The translations under genes and the position numbers were made by a program. Below, piece by piece: positions 9,400 to 17,132 of a DNA stretch of 64,000 bases. Location of the stretch: assembly GCF_002966125.1 (NCBI RefSeq), contig NZ_CP027062.1, forward strand, positions 3,024,501 to 3,088,500, read 5' to 3'. The notes beneath the pieces are model-generated. The model was not told the DNA's origin. It saw only the letters and a program-made list of their open reading frames with translations, and ran no database searches. Numbering within the stretch: the first letter of the stretch is position 1; each line of letters begins with the position of its first letter. Source of the DNA: Pukyongia salina (GTDB lineage: Bacteria; Bacteroidota; Bacteroidia; Flavobacteriales; Flavobacteriaceae).

Positions 9400-10245
9400 T
9401 TACATAGCACCCCATTCTTTTAAACTTTTAGAATTTAGAGCGATATAATCATCGTTCCCTGCTTTTTGAGCTAATTCTAAAGATTTCTTAGCTGCCTTGA
9501 TGGCTCCACTCTTGTCGCCAGACTTAGCGTAAATAAGCGATTGTTGTCTATGATACCAGAATGCAGGCTCTTCACGCATCTCGATCGCCTTATCTATCCA
9601 TTTCTTAGCCTTGGAGATATCTTTACCCGATTCCAGGTAATATACCGCAGCCGAATAGTAGTCGTTGGCAGAAGGCCCGGACATAACCTCGTCTATGCTA
9701 GCTGAAACATGTTGATCTGTATAGAATTTTATAGGCACCGCAACGTAAAGATTTTCCCAGATAATACCCAGATTCGCAGAATTGTTGGTAACGTCATCGA
9801 AGGTCATCGTAAATGTTTGAACTTCCATGGGCATTGGGAATAACTGTGCTTTTAGTTTCGCAGCTACCTTAGAATCATCCCATTTTTGTGGTGTTCCCCA
9901 GTTGTTTGCATCCGAATAGAAATAAACTTCCCAGCTTTGTGCACCAGGCTTGGTGTAAATTGCATAGGTTCCGGGGGCTAGCTTGGTCCCTCCTACTTCT
10001 ACTGCATTACTAAAGGTGATCTTTGTGTTTGCGTTAGCTCCGGTTCGCCAGATCTTGTCGTAAGGAACCAGTCCTCCATATATGGTTCTGCCTTTCATAG
10101 ATGGACGAGAATATTCCAGGGTCACGTCTGTTAGTCCTATTGTTTGTTCGATCTTCTGATAAGGACTTGGTGCGGGAGTTTGTAGCTGTGCATATGCCGA
10201 AATACTTACGGAAATCGCACAAACAAATAATAATAATTTTTTCAT
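9400..10245 (-). CDS. DUF2911 domain protein with C-terminal TPR-like helices
   Basis: 281 residues with a signal peptide (cleavage near AYAQ, residue 19). The DUF2911 domain spans roughly residues 30-175 and contains the family hallmarks EYSRPSMKGRTIYG, WRTGANANTKI and LAPGTYAIYT. The last ~90 residues are alpha-helical repeats (AKKWIDKAIEMREEPAFWYH, AIKAAKKSLELAQKAG), consistent with a tetratricopeptide tail. DUF2911 proteins are frequent in Bacteroidota and of unknown function; this one is predicted periplasmic. It is a single gene with its own terminator. Confidence 0.85.
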   Translation of the reverse strand: MKKLLLFVCAISVSISAYAQLQTPAPSPYQKIEQTIGLTDVTLEYSRPSMKGRTIYGGLVPYDKIWRTGANANTKITFSNAVEVGGTKLAPGTYAIYTKPGAQSWEVYFYSDANNWGTPQKWDDSKVAAKLKAQLFPMPMEVQTFTMTFDDVTNNSANLGIIWENLYVAVPIKFYTDQHVSASIDEVMSGPSANDYYSAAVYYLESGKDISKAKKWIDKAIEMREEPAFWYHRQQSLIYAKSGDKSGAIKAAKKSLELAQKAGNDDYIALNSKSLKEWGAM

Positions 10246-10437
10246 TGTGGTGTGTGTTTTGGTTTCTTACGAAATTACGATTTGAAAGGGTTTGAAACAG
10301 TTAATAAAAACTTAAAAGAAACAAAGGAATTTGAAGTCGGAGATCTATAATTTCAGCATATACGGGAAATGTGTTAAACTTTTGTTTAACTGTTATTCTG
10401 TTTAAAGAAATGAATTTAAATTTAGACAAAAAATAAT

Positions 10438-10560
10438 ATGAAACTAAGAAATTTGCTACTCAGATTCTTTAGAGTCTTCGAAGTTACGGAGCAAGAGAAA
10501 GCGCGATATCGGCTGCTACGAATGAACAAGAGATATGTTTCATCGGGAGATAAATTCTAA
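10438..10560 (+). CDS. Small basic protein, 40 residues, unknown
   Basis: The ATG at 10438 follows an A/T-rich leader with AAAAAATAAT, typical of flavobacterial translation starts. The frame runs 40 codons to TAA at 10558-10560. The product is basic and helical (RNLLLRFFRVFEV, then EQEKARYRLLRMNKRY). It lies 11 bp before the SRPBCC gene and in the same direction, suggesting the first gene of that operon. No family recognised; a small real gene is plausible but unproven. Confidence 0.45.
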   Translation: MKLRNLLLRFFRVFEVTEQEKARYRLLRMNKRYVSSGDKF

Positions 10561-10571
10561 ACCCGGGGTTA

Positions 10572-11033
10572 ATGAAGATCTATACCCTTAGGGCGAAACA
10601 GTCGCTACCCATTTCGAAACAGCAGGCATGGGATTTTTTATCCGAACCTCGTAACCTAAAAGTGATCACACCAGATTATATGGGTTTCAATATAGTGTCT
10701 GGTGCAGACCGTCCCATGTTCGCCGGACAGATAATACAATACATAGTAACCCCTTTAATGGGAATAAAGACCACCTGGGTCACCGAGATCACTCATGTAG
10801 ATGAGGGTAGATACTTTGTGGACGAACAGCGCTTTGGTCCTTATGCGCTATGGCATCACAAACATTTCATCAGAGAAATAGAAGGTGGTGTGGAAATGGA
10901 GGATATTGTGGATTATAAACTTCCCTTCGGATCTATAGGAAGGTTAGCTCATCCATTTTTGGTAAAACCGAAATTGAAGGAAATATTCGATTATCGAAAA
11001 GCTAAACTTACGGAGCTCTTTGGTGAAATTTAA
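10572..11033 (+). CDS. SRPBCC family ligand-binding protein
   Basis: 153 residues with the START/SRPBCC fold pattern: an N-terminal strand LRAKQSLPISKQQAWDFLSE, then PRNLKVITPDYMGF, FVDEQRFGPYALWHH and the C-terminal helix with KPKLKEIFDYRKAKL. Related proteins are annotated as cell-division-inhibitor-like or cyclase/dehydrase-like; the ligand is unknown. It starts the run SRPBCC - SDR - photolyase with gaps of 5 and 1 bp, a tight operon. Association with a photolyase suggests a light- or stress-response role. Confidence 0.8.
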   Translation: MKIYTLRAKQSLPISKQQAWDFLSEPRNLKVITPDYMGFNIVSGADRPMFAGQIIQYIVTPLMGIKTTWVTEITHVDEGRYFVDEQRFGPYALWHHKHFIREIEGGVEMEDIVDYKLPFGSIGRLAHPFLVKPKLKEIFDYRKAKLTELFGEI

Positions 11034-11038
11034 ATAAT

Positions 11039-11734
11039 ATGAAAAAAAAAATATTGCTCATTGGAGGCTCTTATGGTATCGGATTGGCTATAGCCAACAC
11101 CCTAAAGAACGATTGCAATGTTTATATTGCTTCACGAACGCAGGATCTTGTGCCCGAGGGAGTACGCTACCTGGAATTTGATGTGAGAAAGGACAATGTT
11201 GCCACTCTGGATCTGCCGGATACGCTGGACGGACTTGTATACTGCCCGGGAAGTATAAATCTACGGCCGTTTAAAATGCTGCGACCGGAGAATTTTCAGG
11301 AAGATCTGGACATAAATTTCATGGGCTTATTGCGTTGTGTGCACGGATTATTACCAAAGCTAACCAACGCACCCCAGGCCAGCCTGGTTTTCTTTAGTAC
11401 GGTTGCAGTTAAAGTAGGCATGCCATTTCATACTTCTGTGGCAGCTGCAAAAGGTGCCGTTGAAGGATTTGCGAAAGCGCTGGCTGCAGAATATGCACCG
11501 AAATTCAGAGTAAATGTGATCGCCCCTAGTTTAACAGATTCACCATTGGCAGAAAAACTATTGTCTTCAGAAGAGAAAAAAGAGAAAATGGGGCAACGTC
11601 ATCCCCTGAACCGAGTAGGCACAACAACCGATATAGCAGAGATCGCTGCATTTTTACTGGACGAAAGGTCTTCCTGGATGACCGGTCAGATTATAGGAGT
11701 GGATGGTGGGTTGTCTACCCTGAATGTAAATTGA
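11039..11734 (+). CDS. Short-chain dehydrogenase/reductase-like protein lacking the catalytic Tyr
   Basis: 231 residues with a Rossmann fold. The NAD(P)-binding GGSYGIG lies at residues 9-15, with N-F-M-G near 93-96 and Ser120 in VFFSTVA. The catalytic YxxxK tetrad position reads V134-AAA-K138, so the Tyr normally needed for proton transfer is replaced by Val while Lys is kept. The C-terminal half keeps NVIAPSLTDSPLAE and TGQIIGVDGG. Classical SDR catalysis is therefore doubtful; it may bind a nucleotide or act by another route. Tight operon between the SRPBCC and photolyase genes. Confidence 0.85.
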   Translation: MKKKILLIGGSYGIGLAIANTLKNDCNVYIASRTQDLVPEGVRYLEFDVRKDNVATLDLPDTLDGLVYCPGSINLRPFKMLRPENFQEDLDINFMGLLRCVHGLLPKLTNAPQASLVFFSTVAVKVGMPFHTSVAAAKGAVEGFAKALAAEYAPKFRVNVIAPSLTDSPLAEKLLSSEEKKEKMGQRHPLNRVGTTTDIAEIAAFLLDERSSWMTGQIIGVDGGLSTLNVN

Positions 11735-11735
11735 A

Positions 11736-13040
11736 ATGAGTGAAAAATTAAATATTTTTTGGTTCCGAAGAGACCTTAGACTGGAAGACAACGTAGGATT
11801 TTGCAAGGCATTGCACGGAAAACACCGGGTCATGCCAATTTTTATTTTCGATAAGAAGATCCTGGATGAACTCCCCGAGGATGATGGACGGGTTAGTTTT
11901 ATTTTCGAGAACGTTCAAAAGATTCGACAGCAGCTCCAGGAACATGACAGTAGCATCGCGGTTTATCACGGTGAGCCTCTGGAGATCTTCAAAAAGGTTG
12001 TGAAAGAACATGAAATAGAGAACGTGATCACAAATCATGACTACGAACCTTACGCCCGGGAAAGGGACAAGGAGATAGGAGAATTCCTTTCCAAAAATAA
12101 TATAGGTTTCCATACTTTTAAAGACCAGGTGATCTTCGAAAAGGATGAGATCGTAAAAGATGATGGCGATCCATATGTGGTATATACCCCTTATATGAAA
12201 AAATGGAAGTCGAATTTCAATGCAGAGAAGCAGCTGAAATCCTTCGACCCTTCCAAGGTAATGTCTAACCTGATAGAACACAGTCGTTTACCCAACTTAT
12301 CCTTAAGTGATATGGGTTTTAGGAAATCTAGTATAAAAGTCCCCGATTATACAGTATCGTCCCAACTTATAGATAATTACAAGAAAACAAGGAACTTTCC
12401 GGCAAAGGACGGCACGTCGCACCTGGGCCCGCATCTTAGATTTGGAACGGTAAGTATAAGGCGTATGATGGCACGGGCCATAGAGAGTAAGGATGAGGTT
12501 TTTTGGCAGGAACTTATCTGGCGGGAATTCTTTATGCAGATCTTGTTTCATTATCCGGAGACGGTGCATAATGCTTTCAGAAAAAAATACGACAGAATTT
12601 CGTGGCGAAATAACGAATCAGAATTTGAGAAATGGAAAGAGGGAAAAACCGGTTATCCCCTGGTGGATGCAGGAATGAGACAATTAAACGCCACGGGTTA
12701 TATGCACAACAGGGTGCGAATGCTGGTGGCGAGCTTTTTGTGTAAGCATCTGTTAATAGACTGGCGCTGGGGCGAGGCTTATTTTGCCGAAAAACTACTC
12801 GATTACGAACAGGCAAGTAATGTGGGTAACTGGCAATGGGCCAGTGGAAGTGGTGTGGATGCCGCTCCTTATTTCAGAATATTCAATCCAACAACACAGA
12901 TAGAGAAATTCGACAAGGAAAAGAAATACATTAAAACATGGGTTGAAGAATATGGAACAAACAGCTATCCGGAGAAAATTGTTGACCATAAGGAAGCCCG
13001 CGAAAGAGCCTTAAGTACTTATAAAGAAGCAGTTAGCTAA
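11736..13040 (+). CDS. Deoxyribodipyrimidine photolyase (cryptochrome/photolyase family)
   Basis: 434 residues. The N-terminal antenna domain (about 1-130) begins with NIFWFRRDLRLEDN. The C-terminal FAD-binding domain has TSHLGPHLRFGTVSIR (about 226-241), WQELIWREFFMQIL, GYPLVDAGMRQLNATGYMHN and WQWASGSGVDAAPYFRIFNP, all diagnostic for photolyases. It repairs UV-induced pyrimidine dimers using blue light. The two genes upstream are 1-5 bp apart, so a shared transcript is likely. Class I type CPD photolyase is more likely than a (6-4) enzyme from the motif set, but this was not tested. Confidence 0.93.
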   Translation: MSEKLNIFWFRRDLRLEDNVGFCKALHGKHRVMPIFIFDKKILDELPEDDGRVSFIFENVQKIRQQLQEHDSSIAVYHGEPLEIFKKVVKEHEIENVITNHDYEPYARERDKEIGEFLSKNNIGFHTFKDQVIFEKDEIVKDDGDPYVVYTPYMKKWKSNFNAEKQLKSFDPSKVMSNLIEHSRLPNLSLSDMGFRKSSIKVPDYTVSSQLIDNYKKTRNFPAKDGTSHLGPHLRFGTVSIRRMMARAIESKDEVFWQELIWREFFMQILFHYPETVHNAFRKKYDRISWRNNESEFEKWKEGKTGYPLVDAGMRQLNATGYMHNRVRMLVASFLCKHLLIDWRWGEAYFAEKLLDYEQASNVGNWQWASGSGVDAAPYFRIFNPTTQIEKFDKEKKYIKTWVEEYGTNSYPEKIVDHKEARERALSTYKEAVS

Positions 13041-13139
13041 TAAAAATTTTTGTAAGTTTTTTCTTTAAAACGGTATTTAATCGATTTTTTTAATATATTT
13101 ATCGATATAATTTTGCGTTTGCCCCCAAATTTAGCCCCT

Positions 13140-13376
13140 ATGAAATTATACGACAACGAGTTCACCAACGGTGAAATTACAGTTAACTACGACCCCAACA
13201 AGTGTATTCACGCAGAGATTTGCGCCAAAGGTTTATCTGAAGTTTTCCGTACTACGGTAATTCCGTGGATACATATGGACGGAGCTGATAGTAAAACGAT
13301 TATCGAACAGGTTAAAAAATGTCCTTCGGGAGCGCTAAGCTTCTGTTATAACAAAGAATTGGCTGCTGTTAAATAA
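13140..13376 (+). CDS. (4Fe-4S) mono-cluster protein, YjdI-like
   Basis: The ATG at 13140 gives 78 residues. Cysteines occur in NKCIHAEICAKGL and KKCPSGAL, the spacing of the divergent ferredoxin-like Fer4_19/YjdI family. The protein probably binds one iron-sulfur cluster and acts as a small electron carrier. A TAATTTTG box at 13108-13115 fits a -7 promoter element 25 bp upstream. The extended frame back to 13113 crosses this promoter and is rejected. No operon partner. Confidence 0.8.
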   Translation: MKLYDNEFTNGEITVNYDPNKCIHAEICAKGLSEVFRTTVIPWIHMDGADSKTIIEQVKKCPSGALSFCYNKELAAVK

Positions 13377-13466
13377 ATGGTAATTTGACTATTTTATTGG
13401 GCAATTCTTTACATTTTTTTTACTCTTGTAGTCTAATTCTACAAGCACAAACCTAACACTAACACT

Positions 13467-14048
13467 ATGAAAAGGACATTTATTGGCCTTCTTGTATCCC
13501 TATGCTGTTTGTCTACTCTCACAGCTCAAGAAACCGCCAACCAAAACAACCTGGAAGACCAGTTTACGGACGTAATCGATAAATCTAACAGCTATCAGGA
13601 CTTTAAGGTAATTAAGAAACTTAAGATCAACCAGCTTAAGCAGAGCGTACTGGACAGTGTTGCTGCCCTGGAAGCAGAGATCGACACCCTGGCAGCAGAG
13701 ATCGCTCAACAGAAGCAGGAGATCTCTTCCTTAAATGAGACGCTCAATGCTACCAAAGCAGATCTGGCGGCATCACGTGAAAAGGAAGACGGTATTCATC
13801 TATTTGGAATGTTACTTAGTAAAGCTACCTACAACACCATTTTATGGTCTGTGATAGGCATTTTGCTAGTATTACTGGGTATTTTCGTGATGAAGTTCAG
13901 AAATAGTAATGCCATTACGCGCGATGCCAAAGTAAAACTTGCCGAAACCGAAGAAGAGTTTGAAACGCACAGGCAAAGGAGCCTGGAACGGGAGCAACAG
14001 TTACGGAGAAAACTTCAGGACGAGTTGAACAAACAAAAGAAAGTATAA
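13467..14048 (+). CDS. Coiled-coil membrane protein, unknown function
   Basis: 193 residues. An N-terminal signal peptide (cleavage near TAQE, residue 21) is followed by a coiled coil of about 50 residues (LKQSVLDSVAALEAEIDTL..., heptad-like). One transmembrane helix lies at about residues 126-147 (TILWSVIGILLVLLGIFVMKF), followed by a second, charged coiled coil to the C-terminus. The topology suggests a periplasmic coiled coil and cytoplasmic tail. Homologues in Bacteroidota have been labelled with unrelated names, so no function is assigned. A strong terminator follows. Confidence 0.75.
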   Translation: MKRTFIGLLVSLCCLSTLTAQETANQNNLEDQFTDVIDKSNSYQDFKVIKKLKINQLKQSVLDSVAALEAEIDTLAAEIAQQKQEISSLNETLNATKADLAASREKEDGIHLFGMLLSKATYNTILWSVIGILLVLLGIFVMKFRNSNAITRDAKVKLAETEEEFETHRQRSLEREQQLRRKLQDELNKQKKV

Positions 14049-14050
14049 AA

Positions 14051-14077
14051 AAAGCCGCGTGATCCGCGGCTTTTTTT
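14051..14077. terminator. Bidirectional intrinsic terminator overlapping murA stop
   Basis: The stem GCCGCG / CGCGGC is flanked by A-run and T-run. It lies between convergent genes; the T-run runs into the TAA of murA (14076-14078, minus strand). Confidence 0.8.
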
Positions 14078-15386
14078 ATGCGATTCGTTCAATGCGAGCT
14101 CCTATTGCCCGCAATCTTTCATCGATGTTTTCGTATCCACGATCGATCTGCTCAATGTTTTGAATGGTACTGGTACCGGTAGCAGAAAGTGCTGCGATAA
14201 GCAGGGAGATCCCTGCCCGGATATCGGGTGATACCATGGTAGTAGCCTTTAGATCCGACTCGAAGTTATGTCCTATCACCGTAGCTCGGTGTGGATCACA
14301 AAGTATGATCTTCGCACCCATATCGATAAGTTTATCAACAAAAAAGAGCCTGCTTTCGAACATCTTTTGGTGGATAAGCACACTGCCTTTTGCCTGGGTA
14401 CATACCACGAGTACAATACTAAGTAGGTCTGGAGTAAAACCCGGCCATGGGGCATCTGAAACGGTTAAGATGGAGCCATCAATATAACTCTGAATCTCAT
14501 AGCCGTCCTGTTCCGGGATATGGATATCGTCTCCTACTCTATCCAGCGTGATCCCTAATTTCCTGAAGGTTTCCGGGATGAGTCCCAGATTTTCCCAACT
14601 TACATTTTTAATGGTGATCTCACTTCGTGTCATGGCTGCCAGACCGATCCAGCTGCCTATCTCTATCATATCGGGAAGTACTCGGTGCGTACAACCTCCA
14701 AGACTTTCAACTCCTTCTATCACTAAAAGGTTAGAACCCACCCCTTCAATCTTCGCCCCCATAGAGTTCAACATTCTGCACAATTGTTGCAAATATGGCT
14801 CGCAGGCGGCATTGTATATAGTGGTTTTGCCTTTGGCAAGAACAGCGGCCATTACGATATTCGCTGTCCCTGTTACCGAGGCCTGGTCCAGGAGCATGTA
14901 GGTTCCTGTAAGTCCGTTTGGAGCATCCACCCCGTAGAAGTGTTCTTCTTTGTTATATCTAAAATCTGCCCCTAGCTTTATAAATCCTTCGAAGTGAGTA
15001 TCGAGTCGGCGTCTGCCTATCTTATCACCTCCGGGCCGGGGAATATATCCCTTGCCAAAGCGCGCTAATAAGGGGCCCACGATCATGATAGAACCTCTTA
15101 AGGAACTACCTTCCTGCTTAAACAGATCGGACTCAAGGTAATTGAGATCCAGGTTGTCTGCAGTAAAAGTATAGCTGCCTTTTCCTAGTTTTTTAACTTT
15201 TACACCAAGGTTTTCAAGGATCTGGATCAATTTATTCACATCCCTGATATCCGGTATATTATCTATCTGTACTGTTTCCGGGGTAAGGAGAACGGCGCAA
15301 AGTATTTGCAGTGCTTCGTTCTTTGCTCCCTGCGGATTGATTTCACCTTTAAGTTTATGTCCGCCTTCAATTTGAAATGTTGCCAT
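14076..15386 (-). CDS. murA: UDP-N-acetylglucosamine 1-carboxyvinyltransferase
   Basis: 436 residues, the usual MurA length. It catalyses the first committed step of peptidoglycan synthesis, moving enolpyruvate from PEP to UDP-GlcNAc in the cytoplasm. Conserved Lys22 sits in GAKNEALQIL, and the substrate-binding loop reads PRPGGDKIGRRRLD. Asp121 occupies the position of the E. coli Cys115 that fosfomycin alkylates. Other motifs: QASVTGTANIVMAA, DMIEIGSWIGLAA and RAGISLLIAAL. The Asp variant is known to confer intrinsic fosfomycin resistance in other bacteria. The DUF4290 gene ends 17 bp upstream, so the two probably form an operon. Confidence 0.96.
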   Translation of the reverse strand: MATFQIEGGHKLKGEINPQGAKNEALQILCAVLLTPETVQIDNIPDIRDVNKLIQILENLGVKVKKLGKGSYTFTADNLDLNYLESDLFKQEGSSLRGSIMIVGPLLARFGKGYIPRPGGDKIGRRRLDTHFEGFIKLGADFRYNKEEHFYGVDAPNGLTGTYMLLDQASVTGTANIVMAAVLAKGKTTIYNAACEPYLQQLCRMLNSMGAKIEGVGSNLLVIEGVESLGGCTHRVLPDMIEIGSWIGLAAMTRSEITIKNVSWENLGLIPETFRKLGITLDRVGDDIHIPEQDGYEIQSYIDGSILTVSDAPWPGFTPDLLSIVLVVCTQAKGSVLIHQKMFESRLFFVDKLIDMGAKIILCDPHRATVIGHNFESDLKATTMVSPDIRAGISLLIAALSATGTSTIQNIEQIDRGYENIDERLRAIGARIERIA

Positions 15387-15403
15387 GCTTGATCTAAGGC
15401 TGT

Positions 15404-16051
15404 TTAGTAACGTTTACGGCCTCCGCCTCGGCCTCCTTTTTTACTTTTTTTACTGTTATTACTCGAAGAAAAACGTTTTTTGTTCTTGAGCAGGTCTGTG
15501 GCATTGGTAAGGTCTTCTTCGCTATTCTTCATATTCAATTTCCCGTTGGAAAGCTCGAATAGGTGCTGAAAAATCACATCGTCCTCTACGGTATCTTTGT
15601 TCCAGTTCAGGAAGCATTTTTTCATATGATTGGCAATGGTAAGAACGAGTCCATCCTTCATATCTCCATCTTCCCAGCTACAGGCTACATCTATCATCCG
15701 TTTTATATTATTACCGTAAAAACGATATTTTGGATGATTTTGGGGGTATTCCAGTGGCTCGGGGCGTTCGCTCAGCTCTTCTTTGGAGGGTACCGGATAA
15801 GGTGAATCAACATCCAGTTTGAAATCGGATATAATAAATAGTTGATCCCATAATTTATGCTGAAAATCTGGCACGTCTCTCAGGTGGGGGTTTAGGTTAC
15901 CCATTACTGCTATGATGCTTTTAGCAGTTTTGTTTCGTTCTTCCCTGTCTTCGAGGGAAACGGCATAATCGACCATTTTCTGAATATGACGACCATATTC
16001 GGGGATAATGAGCTTCGGCCGCTCAGTATTGTATTCTAAATTGTCTATCAA
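15404..16051 (-). CDS. DUF4290 domain protein
   Basis: 215 residues beginning MIDNLEYNTERPKLIIPEYGRHIQ, the characteristic DUF4290 opening. The globular domain covers about residues 5-170, and the C-terminal ~35 residues are a low-complexity basic tail rich in K, S, G and R. DUF4290 is almost confined to Bacteroidota and is typically found next to murA, as here (17 bp apart). Its function is unknown; cytoplasmic location is expected because there is no signal. The basic tail could contact nucleic acid, but that is inference. Confidence 0.88.
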   Translation of the reverse strand: MIDNLEYNTERPKLIIPEYGRHIQKMVDYAVSLEDREERNKTAKSIIAVMGNLNPHLRDVPDFQHKLWDQLFIISDFKLDVDSPYPVPSKEELSERPEPLEYPQNHPKYRFYGNNIKRMIDVACSWEDGDMKDGLVLTIANHMKKCFLNWNKDTVEDDVIFQHLFELSNGKLNMKNSEEDLTNATDLLKNKKRFSSSNNSKKSKKGGRGGGRKRY

Positions 16052-16112
16052 AATGTTGTTTTTAAAAAGGGAAGTTCCTTAAATGAAGTACTATGCGTGC
16101 AAAATACTAAAA

Positions 16113-16403
16113 TTATAGTGATATCACACCTTCCACCTTAGAAACTTCAAGATATTTTTCAACTACTGCGTCGGGAGAGTCCATAGTAACTTTTATTGAA
16201 ACACTCGTATAATTGCCTTTAGACGAATCCCTGGTATTAAAAACCGCATCCAAATTGTTGAAAACGGCTTCGATCTCTGCGATCTTCTCCAGTGATGCCG
16301 GCACTATGAATTTGAACAAATAGGGCGAAGGCCAGCTGGTATCGTCCTTAAGTTGTTGTTTCAATCGTTCGTAGAACGCTTTCGATTCGGGATTTTCTTC
16401 CAT
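16113..16403 (-). CDS. DUF493 family protein
   Basis: 96 residues. The family pattern is visible in FKFIVPASLEKIAEIEAVF and YTSVSIKVTMDSPDAVVEKYLEVSKVEGVI, an alpha-beta fold like YbeD. YbeD-type proteins have a ferredoxin-like regulatory fold, but their partner is not settled. The gene is 61 bp upstream of DUF4290 in the same direction, so it may be the first gene of the DUF493 - DUF4290 - murA transcript. Confidence 0.85.
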   Translation of the reverse strand: MEENPESKAFYERLKQQLKDDTSWPSPYLFKFIVPASLEKIAEIEAVFNNLDAVFNTRDSSKGNYTSVSIKVTMDSPDAVVEKYLEVSKVEGVISL

Positions 16404-16586
16404 ATGATTATTAGCTCATATACACGGCAAAGATACGCTTTCAGTATCAATATTTATTTACGTAATTTGTATAAATGATTGTATCGAAGTTCTATAATTG
16501 CATTGTAGACTTGATATATTCTCTTCCATTACTACTAACATACTGATCCTTCGGAATTTGACCAAAGGAAGATTAAAATGTAACGC

Positions 16587-17132
16587 TTGAAGACCAAAAG
16601 AATTGTGATCACGGGGGGACCGGGTTCTGGCAAAACTACCCTGGTAAAAGAACTGGAGGCCAAAGGATTTGCCTGTTTACATGAAATTTCCAGGCAGATC
16701 ATCCTCGAGGCTCAGCAGCAAGGTATAGACCAGTTGTTCCTGGAAGACCCCTTGTTATTCAGTAGGAAATTATTAGAAGGTAGGCTGGCCCAGTTCAGGG
16801 AGGCTTCTGATTATAATGAGGAGATCCTGTTCTACGACCGTGGACTACCCGATGTAACGGCATACCTGGATTACCTGGGCACAAGCTATCCCGACGAATT
16901 CCGGGAAAGCTGTGCAACCTATAAGTACGATGCCGTCTTCGTGCTTCCCCCCTGGCCAGACATATACACACAGGACAACGAGAGGTACGAATCGTTTACC
17001 GAAGCCGAAAAGATCTTTGAACATCTGGTTAACGGCTATAGCGCCTATAATTACAATGTGCATGAAGTTCCTATCGGGAAGGTGTCTACCAGAATAGATT
17101 ACATTTTGAAGCACTTAATTGGCCTGCATTGA
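16587..17132 (+). CDS. P-loop ATPase (AAA_28-like)
   Basis: 181 residues with a TTG start at 16587. The Walker A motif GGPGSGKTT lies near the N-terminus (residues 9-17), and YDRGLPDVTAYLDYLG (about 88-103) gives the Walker-B-like strand. The family resembles small nucleotide kinase-like AAA_28 proteins of Bacteroidota; the substrate is unknown. It overlaps recQ by 4 bp (TTGA: recQ starts with TTG), implying translational coupling. The nearest ATG upstream is followed at once by TAA, which supports the TTG start. Confidence 0.8.
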   Translation: MKTKRIVITGGPGSGKTTLVKELEAKGFACLHEISRQIILEAQQQGIDQLFLEDPLLFSRKLLEGRLAQFREASDYNEEILFYDRGLPDVTAYLDYLGTSYPDEFRESCATYKYDAVFVLPPWPDIYTQDNERYESFTEAEKIFEHLVNGYSAYNYNVHEVPIGKVSTRIDYILKHLIGLH

